A DNA stretch of 10,139 bases from Monoraphidium neglectum (taxonomy: Eukaryota > Chlorophyta > Chlorophyceae > Sphaeropleales > Selenastraceae): the NCBI RefSeq assembly GCF_000611645.1, contig NW_014011442.1, forward strand, positions 1 to 10,139. The letters run 5' to 3'. The notes beneath the pieces were generated by a model that made no database searches, had not been told where the DNA came from, and was given only the letters and a program-made list of their open reading frames with translations. Shown here piece after piece: positions 1 through 7,628 of this stretch. A program made the position numbers and the translations under genes. Position 1 is the first letter of the stretch. Every line of letters starts with the position of its first letter.

Positions 1-3000
1 GCGCCGTCCGGCCCAGCGGCAGCGCCGGTGCGGCGACGTGCGAAGGCGAGGAGGCGGGACTCGAGGGCGCCCCATTGGAGGGCCACGAGCACGTACTCGG
101 CGGTGCGGGCCATGTCCAGCTGTCTCGCCGCGCGCCGCTCCTTCAGCACTGCGGCGCGGCGGGGCAAGGTGGAGTTTGGGCCCCATGAGTCGCACGGGAC
201 GGCGGCGTTAATTTCTGGGCGCAGTTCGACAAAAACCAGGGCGGCCGAGCGGGCGCACGCTGCGCGGCGGCGGCGCTCGCTGGCGCACACATGTCAGCCG
301 AGGGGCCCGCTCGATTGCTTGCGGGCATGTACTGTACATGAGGCAAACATTTTGAATGTAAGGCGTGCAGGAATCGGCTGTCGGCAGGCAGCACTGACCT
401 GTCTGGCGCAGCCGGCGGACGGCGATAGCCAGGTGATGCAGCCCCTGGGTGTCGCACAGGAACTGCACCAGCAGCGCGGCCGCGGCGCTGCGCCCGGCCT
501 CCGAGCCCGAGCCGTTGGCTAGGTGCCTGCGTGGAAGGGGGGGCGCGTGTGCGCCGGGGCGCCGCTCGGCTGCGAAGCCGGCACGCATGCGGACGGGGTT
601 TGTGGCGTGGGCGCTGCGTGGGCCGGCCGCCCGTGTGGGCCGCCCTCCTTTTTGGGGGTGGTGCGCCGCCTTCCCATCAGGAGGGTGGGCGCTCCGCCGG
701 CAGACGGGCGCTGCGCACGTACAGCGAAGTGAATCCGTCCCCGGGATCGCACCTCCGGTAGCCGCGCTGCAACGCGACCGCCGCCCGCTTTGCCCTCAGG
801 AAGGCCTTGCGCTGCCAGTAGCCCTAAGTCGGCCGCGGCGACGAGTCAGAGCGACGAGCGGCATGTCCCGCAGAGTGAGCGGCCCAGGCACGATGCCTGA
901 CTCAAGCACGGGTGTGCCCACTCATTGAACGCTGCAAAAAACGGAACATAAGCAGGCAACGTGCCTTTGTGCAAACGGCCAGGCCGCCGCAAGCAAAAGG
1001 CCGCGCACCCGCCAGCACTTTTGGATGACGACCACTGCCTCCTCGGCGTGCTGCATCCGCGCCCGCGCCGCCCTCAGCTGCCGCGCCGCTGCGAGCCCCG
1101 CCGCGAGCTTCGACGTCGCCCGCACGACGGCGGCGAGCCGCGCGGCGCGCCACTCGCGGCGGCGCGCGGCGTCTAGCGCGGCCTCGCGCGCGTGGCGTGC
1201 GGCGCGGCGCGCGTCCAGCAGCTGCGCCGCGCGCAGCTTCGCGGCCAACCCCTCCTCGCGCCGCCGCTCGCCCTGCTGCTGCACCTGCGGTGTTGGGGTT
1301 GCGTGTGCGTGTGCAGCTGACTGTGCGGCACCAATCATTTGTCCAACGAGTCTCTCACTTTAAGGAGCAGCATTCTTGGGTCTACATATGCCGTGTCCGA
1401 GCCCGTAATCAGCAACGCGGGTTGCTCGGCGCGCACAATGCTGCGCCGCAGCCAGCAGGCCGGTGGGCACGGGCAGAGCGGGACCCGCAGCACGCGTAGC
1501 GTGTGCGTGCCTGCTCCTCGTGCTCCCGGCGCTCCGCAGCCAGCTGCCGCTGCGCCGCCGCGCGCTCCTCCGGGGACCTGTGTGCACGGACGGGGCGCGG
1601 TGCGTGGTGGCGGGCGGCCCGTACTATTATGCCAGCTCGCTGCAGCAGTCAGGGATAGCGGCGTCCGCACGTCAGTCTGCAGCAGCTCCTGCAAATGGAT
1701 GAAGACGGCCCGCTTCGCCGCCCTGATGTCGCTGCCTAAAGTACCACCCCTCGCGACCCCAGCAGCACACGCATGCACACGCGCAAGCGCGCGCATGGGG
1801 CTGCCCCAGCCAGCAAGACCCACATGGCACTGGCCTCTATGTTGTGCCGCAGCAGCGCCTCCCGCTCCCGCCGCGCGCCGGCGTCCTGCTCCGCGTACGC
1901 AGCAATGCGGCGCTGCAGCGCCTCGCGCGAGGACGCGTCCTCCCGCAGCTCCTGCATGGGGTGTGTGCACGCATGAATGCATGCATGCATGCATGCGCAT
2001 GCGTTCCTCGGGCCATGAAAACGCGCCATGCGCTTAGCCCCAGCTCGCTTCCGCGCCCCATGCAAGGGCACCGCCAACAATCACATGGCAGCTGCTGAGA
2101 AACCCCAGGTGCCGCCGCCGGCCCTTCAGCAGCGGCCTGCGCTGCCAGAGCCCCGCCCTGCAGGCCCTGCGCCACCAGTTCCGTGCGCGCTGGGCCGGCG
2201 CCTGCCGCCGCAGGCGGCTCGCCGCCGTCAAGCGCACTTCAGCCCGCACCTACCTGCAGCGCCTGCTGCACCCGCTGATCTGCATGCGTCATCAGCTGCC
2301 TGGGCTCCCGCTGGGGTGATGCAATCCCCAGGCCTGGCAGGCCGCTCGCTGCAGGCGCCAGTTGGGGCGGGCCGCCACCGACGAGGGCTGGCGCGGCAAG
2401 GGGCAGGGCTGCGGGGTCGGGCTTGGGCGCATGAACGACCGCGAGCCTCGCGCTCGCGGCGGCGGACGGCAGCTGCAGCGGAGCAGCGTGCGGCTCGTGG
2501 TGCCCCGTCACGCGTGACCCAGCTGTTAATGTAATTTGAAAACCTCGCTCGGCTCACCGGGAAGCTTGGCGACCATCGAGGGCCTGTCGTCTGCCACATC
2601 AACCAGCCGCCCGCCTGACTTTTTCGGGCTCCGAGGACTGGCGCCGGCGCTCTTGGGCTGAGAGCGCATGCTCTGCTGCCGCAGCTGCTGCCTGGAATCC
2701 CATGCGGGGCTGGCCACCTGGGGGCTGGCATAGGCTGGCGATGGGTCGCTGCAGCAGGATGCACCCCGAGAAAGGCCAGCACAAACGTCGGTGTTTGTTG
2801 GAGCATGCCGGCCGGTTGCTTAGACCCATGTCATTCGGTTGCCCAAGCAGGCATGGCGCAGCAGGTGTGCCCCCCTTGCACTTGCAGCATGCATGTGTGG
2901 TCGCTGCCGTGCAGGTTGGCCGGTTGCGGTAGGGAACAGGGCCACGTTCAAACGTCTGTTTTGTGTACGGTGAGACAGCATGTCATCATGATGCCATAAT

Positions 3001-3417
3001 TGCATCTCACCGCGCGCCTGCCAGCCTCCGTTGCTGCCTCAGCTGGGTTCCAAGGTTTGACAGATCTAGGGAGCCAGCCGGCGCCACGCCATCACCGCCG
3101 CCTTGCTGCAATTGCAGAGCGGTGTGCTGGGCGGGCGATGGCGGCAGCGGAAGAGGGAGCGGGAGCAGGCGCCGCTGCGGCTCAGTGGACGCGGCTCGCC
3201 GCCGCTGACCTCCGACGAGCTGCTGCGGCGCCGACGGCCGCTCTGCATCCCGCTGCGGCGACGGGGTGCCTGCCGCGCGCGCCGCGCCGACACGGGTGGC
3301 GTGCCTGGATGGTGATCGAAGCCCACCGCTCGCAACAGGTGAGGGGAAAACGGAGGGCAAGAGAGATGCATCCCATGAGCTTCTTAGACTTTTCGTCTCG
3401 AGGTGTTGGGTGGGCAT
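1..3417 (-). CDS. IQ-motif coiled-coil protein, multi-exon, 3' end outside window
   Basis: Exons read on the minus strand: 3417-3011, 2748-2544 (or 2558), 2472 (or 2522)-2254, 1951-1824, 1731-1671, about 1570-1511, 1284-1009, 823-753, 526-399, 148 to past 1. Phases agree at every junction except between the fifth and sixth exons, where the acceptor is uncertain. The start ATG at 3417 follows an in-frame TGA by two codons and has a GCC before it. About 567 residues are visible. Residues 1-270 are Ser/Pro/Gln-rich and look disordered (SPSR, TPSPQRD, SPRSPKK). About 280-445 is charged coiled coil (for example LQRRIAAY, RRREEGLAAKL). An IQ motif, IQKCWRGYWQR, is rebuilt exactly across the 1009/823 junction, and a second, ALQRGYRR, follows 23 residues later, the spacing seen in myosin necks and ASPM-type proteins. 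Next comes a helical Leu/Ala/Arg region. IQ motifs bind calmodulin or EF-hand light chains. No motor, calponin-homology or other diagnostic domain is visible, so the family is not assigned; a cytoskeletal or ciliary role is inference. Confidence 0.72.
1285..1510 (-). other. Probable GC-AG intron in the IQ gene
   Basis: The coiled-coil frame ending HEEQ (plus-strand position 1511) and the frame beginning VQQQGERR (1284) are both phase 0 and join into one continuous coiled coil. The donor would be CAG followed by GCACGC, a GC rather than GT donor; the acceptor is an ordinary CCGCAG. The nearest GT donors downstream are out of phase with the next exon. GC-AG introns are a known minor class in green algae. 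The junction is inferred from protein continuity only. Confidence 0.5.
1971..2002. repeat. GCAT tetranucleotide repeat in an intron
   Basis: A run of GCAT/ATGC units with slight interruptions (GCATGAATGC then repeated ATGC). It lies inside the intron 2253-1952 of the minus-strand IQ gene and ends about 20 bases from that intron's acceptor (CCCATGCAG). GCATGC blocks are palindromic, so the run reads alike on both strands. It is a simple repeat; no function is visible. Confidence 0.85.
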
Positions 3418-4509
3418 GGCGAGCAGTCAACGCGATTGATGCTGCAGATCATGTCACGTAAGTGGCGCGTCGTATCACGTTATCTTGTCGCGTTAAGCTT
3501 GCTTTGACAACTCGCCCTCACATCCTAAGCGCCCCACCTGCACCATTACTGTCACCCAGCGTCCCACCAGCGTCATTGTATTTACTCGCTCCAGGGTCGT
3601 TGTGTGTACACGTTGCGGTCTGGTTATTGAAATCAGACCAAGCACACCTTGTGGTTGGGCCTGCCGCCGGGGTCCCAGCTCATTCGCAAGTGGGTCGGCG
3701 GCTGGGCTGGGGCTTCGGACACACACAGTCGTACTGCCGTAGTCCTGGGCTTGGGCACCAGCCACATACAGTCTTACTAGTACCGCTGAACCTAGTACAA
3801 TGCATCCAGCCAGGCAATTCCACATCATGTTACCTTGTGCGAACTGGGCCGAAAAATCTCACTTGTCCATGACGACGGCTAGCGCAGGAATTATTCCCCG
3901 CCAGGCACCTGGCAGCAGCGGCGGCACGACGACGGTGCATGATTGCTTTGATGACTCCCTTGGCAACAAACCACGCGCATGCGTTGCTTGAATGCCGTTC
4001 AGGCCTCTGGCCATGCCGCGCTCACACACAAAGCTTCCGCGCGTGCTTGGGCCTCGCCACCTTCTGCACCCAGGCGCCTTTCGCACGTCAAGCAGTCCCA
4101 GCGCCTGCCCCGGCGAGTGCGCTATGACACTGGCAGCCCGTGCGACGTGGAGCTTCGGAACCCCGGAAGCGTGATGTTATGGCGGCGGCTGCACACCTCC
4201 ACTCCAGCTGCTGCTTGCACGCTGCAGTAGCGCTCTCAGCCCAATGCACACTAACCCGCCGCACGGCTGCTTTGGTATGTGCGCACTGGATTGCAGAACA
4301 AGCTGAAATGGCACATGACGCATGTTGCTGGTAGTCCTGACATGGTGCACCCTCCGCAAAAGCACAGGACTGCAGCTGATGAGTCAACAAGTTGCCGATG
4401 AGCACAAGTGATGAAGCAGCGACCGAGCAACGCGTTGTGACCAACGCAGTGCCAAAGGTCTACGGTACCGGGTCTAGCGGAGTGATTTTTGTATAAACTC
4501 GTCATTAGA
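3418..4509. other. Divergent intergenic region between the IQ gene and the DUF924 gene
   Basis: About 1.1 kb between two genes that point away from each other, so it should hold both promoters and 5' untranslated regions. Base composition is visibly less GC-rich than in the flanking exons. Several reading frames of 60-170 codons occur on both strands, but none shows a recognisable domain, consistent low-complexity coding bias or phase-matched splice partners. I found no tRNA-like B box. Beyond the TATA-like site near its right edge I see no clear control element. Confidence 0.55.
4492..4497 (+). promoter_or_regulatory. TATA-like box upstream of the DUF924 gene
   Basis: The sequence TATAAA stands in a short AT-rich patch (TTTTTGTATAAAC). 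It lies only 13 bases before the first in-frame ATG at 4510. If it is a true TATA box, transcription would normally begin some 25-30 bases downstream, near 4520, which would exclude the ATGs at 4510 and 4516 and favour the one at 4606. It could equally be a chance match. Confidence 0.35.
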
Positions 4510-5624
4510 ATGTTGATGCGCGCTCCCCTGCGCCTTACGTGGATCACCGGTGGCGCGAACCTCCTTGCTGTTCGATCAAGTCTGGCATCCGCAAGCGTGC
4601 GAGGAATGGTGTCTGCAAAGCAACAACTGGATCCGCGTGCTGCGGCCGTGCTGAAGTTCTGGTAAGGCAGGCTGGTTCCTATCAGCAAGTGCTGCATGCG
4701 TCCTGCAGCATTCGATGCCATGCTTTGCTGGAGGTGCTGTACAAATGCGGCGCGCGAATCGTCCACATACTAATAATACAACCCCACTGATGCGACTTTG
4801 TCAATTATGGCGCTGCTCCTGGCGCCCCACTCGAGCATGCCGCCTGCCTGGGCCCGCGCACACAGTACTGCGCCCTGCCTTGGTACGTGCACCCGTCCAG
4901 CAGCATGCGCCCAGCAGTAACCCCCACTGCCGCCCCAACCCGGCCCCCGCCCTACCCCCAGGCTCGGCGACCAAGCGGTTGACGGCGACAACGTCAGCGC
5001 TGCGGCCCTCGCCCAGTGGCCCGCGGAACGCGAGAAGCTGTGGTGGCGGGGCGGCCCAGATCTGGACGCTGAGATCAAGGCCAAGTTTGGGCGCGACCTG
5101 GAAGCCGTGGCGGCGGGCGAGCTGGACGGCTGGGAGGACCCTACCGGCACCAACCCCTTGAACACGCTGGCGGGGGTCATTTTGATGGACCAGTTCAGCA
5201 GGTGATTCTTGAGCCCAGTTTCAGGGGCAGGAGGGGGTTAAGGGATGATACGGCGGCGCGCGGGTTCTGCCTGGGAGGGCGGCGTGGCGCATGTGGGGGG
5301 CGCGGGTGGCATAGGGGCAGGCAGGGGTGCAGCGAGGGGTCAGGGCTTCCTTGGGTCAGGGTGCTGCCCCTCGGACAGTGCATGCAACGGCATGGTCACG
5401 AGCGCATGCTGGCTAATGAGGTCTTTTTCGGCCCAAATTCTTCTCTTGCGACGGTATTGATGTTCACTCATTGAAACCTGCCACACTGCCACGTATGACC
5501 TCACCTTTCTGGCTCTGTCGCACGCATGCGCTCGTGCACGCATGCTTACACGCTTGTAGTGCGCACACGCGCACGCATGCACGCACACAACACACGCACA
5601 CACACGCACACGCACACGCACGCG

Positions 5625-5664
<40 letters not shown>

Positions 5665-5795
5665 ACACATGTACTCACATGCACGCGCGCGCGAACACAC
5701 ACACATACACACACACACACACAACACACGCACTCACACGCACGCGCGCACGAACACACACACATATGCACGTGCGCGCACACACGCACACACAC

Positions 5796-5827
<32 letters not shown>

Positions 5828-7038
5828 TTCGCTGGCAACCCAGGAACGTCTACCGTGGCACCCCTGGTGCATTTGCGCTCGACCCCAAGGCGCTCTCCTG
5901 GGCGCAGCGGCTGGCAGCCCTGGAGGAGGCCCGCGCGTGGCCCCACAGCTTCAGGGTGAGTCAGCGCTTCTGCTGACTCCTGTATCCGAGTCCACATCCA
6001 TAGCCTGTGTTGCCTCTATGGCTCCCAGCAACACCTGCTTTGCATTCTCCGGCCGTGGTCCAGGCGGCCCTTGTCCAGCCAGCGGCGCATGGTCCAGCCA
6101 GCGGGCGAGCTGTCGCAGCCCGGGCCCGCCACCCTGGGGGCAGGCCGGTGGAAGTGGCCCGGTTGGGCGGCCGCAGCTGCTGTGCAACTCGCTGCATTAC
6201 ATGATCAACAAGGGGGCTCGCCTTGCCCTCCCATCCTCTTGCAGATTTGGATATTCATGTGCGGGGCTTGCCCATTTTTGGGAGTGCAGCGGGCGGAGAG
6301 CATTGGCATGTGCCTACACGCACGCTGGGGCCTTCCCGTGCGCAGCCCAGCACGTGTGCATGGCCTGCCTCATGTTTTCATCACCGCTCTGTCCTGCAGC
6401 CCACACTTTGTGCCGTTTACAATTCAGCAAAAAGGCAATCCTTCTCACCGGCTGTCGGTCATCAATCTGCGCAACCGCAGGCCATTCGAGCACAGCGAGA
6501 GCCTCGAGATGCAGGAGGTGGGGCCTGCACGGCGCATGCGTGGGCGTCTGGCGGCGCCCCGGCCTGCCTGTGACTGGTGACACCCTTGAAGGCCTGGTTG
6601 GCCCGCCCCCTCCACGTAACACCTCACTCTTCAAGCCGTGCGCAGCCAACAGGCGCCGCCCTTGGCCGGTGTGTTATCCCCTCCGCCCCTCCCCCAGCGC
6701 TGCATCGCCCTGTTTGAGGAGGAGGTCGCGCGCGCAGAGGGCGGCGACGGGCCCCCAGAGGCGGCCGGCGCGGCGAGAAGCGTCCTGGGCTATGCGCACG
6801 CCCACCTGGCGGTCATCAAGGCGTGGGGCCGCTTCCCGCACCGCAACGCCATCCTTGGGAGGTGAGGCGGTCAAGTGCCAGGCGTCCAACTGTACAGATT
6901 CTTGAGGTGCCGAGCTCTTGCAGATACCCCTTTGCGCGGGAAGGCAGCGTACTGACCGGCCTGCGCGCCCGCCTTTGTAGGGAAAGCACGCCGGAGGAGA
7001 TCGCGGGGATGGCGGACGGCAGCATCCGCAAGTTCTAG
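4510..7038 (+). CDS. DUF924 family protein (COG3803-like), seven exons
   Basis: Exons: 4510-4661, 4962-5201, 5844-5955, 6245-6258, 6481-6517, 6698-6861, 6981-7038 (TAG). All six introns are GT-AG and all phases match, giving 258 residues, or 226 if translation starts at the ATG at 4606. Family landmarks appear in order: VLKFW (residues 47-51), [13 protein letters not shown] in exon 2, [20 protein letters not shown] (126-145), [14 protein letters not shown] (172-185) and [18 protein letters not shown] (229-246). These match the bacterial DUF924 pattern FWF, WW, DQFxRNxYRGTPxAFAxD, PFxHSE and GRFPHRNxILGRxSTxEE. The family has no established biochemical function, so none is claimed. Residues 1-33 precede the conserved domain, carry five Arg and no Asp or Glu, and resemble a mitochondrial or plastid transit peptide; that is inference and depends on the start chosen. 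The protein is closest in style to a bacterial family, but the intron-rich structure shows a settled eukaryotic gene. Confidence 0.9.
5223..5361 (+). other. G-rich tract inside DUF924 intron 2
   Basis: The first part of the 642-base intron 5202-5843 carries many runs of three to six G on the coding strand, for example at 5223-5244 and 5295-5343. The spacing would allow G-quadruplex formation in DNA or in the transcript. G runs near a donor are known splicing enhancers in other eukaryotes. Whether it matters here is unknown. Confidence 0.5.
5562..5827. repeat. CA/CG-rich microsatellite in DUF924 intron 2
   Basis: About 270 bases of nearly unbroken alternating pyrimidine-purine sequence: CA runs mixed with CG-rich patches (GCACGCGCGC). 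An imperfect tandem duplication is visible: the block starting ACAACACA at 5662 recurs at 5721, and GAACACAC at 5693 recurs at 5752, both 59 bases apart. The repeat stops 16 bases before the acceptor AG at 5842-5843. Long reading frames through it (His/Thr on plus, Cys/Val on minus) are artefacts of the repeat. Such sequence can adopt Z-DNA. Confidence 0.93.
6245..6258 (+). other. 14-nt micro-exon of the DUF924 gene
   Basis: The sequence ATTTGGATATTCAT lies between an acceptor (CTCTTGCAG) and a GTGCGG donor. It enters in phase 0 after the exon ending at 5955 and leaves in phase 2, so its final AT joins the G at 6481 to make Met. The product reads IWIFM followed by PFEHSE, the hydrophobic stretch expected before the HSE motif in DUF924 proteins. 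Omitting it would shift the frame, since 14 is not a multiple of three. Confidence 0.82.
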
Positions 7039-7628
7039 GCGTAGAGGATCGTCGTGGCCGAGCGGACATTGAGCGGCGCCAGTGAGGGAAGAGGTTTCGC
7101 AGGTCACCAGTGCCCATTTGAATGTGAGCGTGCGCGCCGCAGCACTGCAAATTAATACTTGGATTCTATGCAAAATGCAGTAAATCTAAGCAGGGGATTG
7201 TTGCGTATTGGTTGCAACGGCGAATCACGGGTTTGTCAGCTGTCCGTGGCTGCCAGCAAGGCCACGGCGCCCCTGCCACGTCAGCCGTACTGTCATGTGC
7301 CGGTATTGCCATCGCAAGCACGAAATTGTGCGCTCCTTCCCCTATGAAAATCTCTAGAGAATTTGAATTTATCGCCTTAGGAGCTGCTCCCCTGTTCATA
7401 AGCTCGCCCGCGAAACCCCTCCTGAACGGCTCCAACCTATGGTCACTCGAGCGCGATGGTCACCCGTCCTTCTCATTGCCGTCGGCGTTTTCGGCAACGA
7501 CTCATACTTTCCTATGAATGCGACGATTTGATCGCGCACATCGAAGTTCGTGTGGGGATTCGCCACGGTTTCCGGTGGAGAAACATCGCGACCCGTTTTA
7601 TGACCATCTTGTGAAGCGCCAAGCAGCC
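7039..7628. other. Intergenic region between the DUF924 and beta-mannosidase genes
   Basis: Contains the 3' untranslated region of the upstream gene and the promoter and leader of the next gene, which is on the same strand. I found no TGTAA polyadenylation signal of the kind common in green algae close to the 7038 stop, nor AATAAA. An AT-rich patch near 7345-7375 might belong to the downstream promoter. Part of the right end (7518-7628) is an open frame continuous with the beta-mannosidase and could be coding if the upstream ATG is used. Confidence 0.5.

Noticed and set aside
1339..2037. Overlapping 220-230-codon open frames on both strands
   Set aside because: GC-rich DNA gives few stops. 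These frames cross donor and acceptor sites of the IQ gene and contain low-complexity Ala/Pro/Arg without any domain.
2028..2534. Plus-strand frame of 168 codons rich in Pro, Ala and Arg
   Set aside because: It is antisense to phase-matched exon 3 and intron 3 of the IQ gene and shows no family resemblance.
3462..3872. Plus-strand frame of 136 codons in the intergenic region
   Set aside because: No domain, no phase-matched splice partner, and mixed composition like non-coding sequence. It lies where both divergent promoters are expected.
3979..4230. Plus-strand frame containing RYDTGSPCDVELRNPG, which looks superficially protein-like
   Set aside because: I could not match it to a family or find splice sites joining it to exon 1 of the DUF924 gene, whose own start has an in-frame upstream stop at 4483.
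5526..6905. A 459-codon plus-strand open frame with long His/Thr runs, and Cys/Val frames on the minus strand
   Set aside because: Alternating CA/TG repeats lack stop codons in these frames, so the length is an artefact. The frame also crosses the DUF924 introns and is not the frame of its exons.
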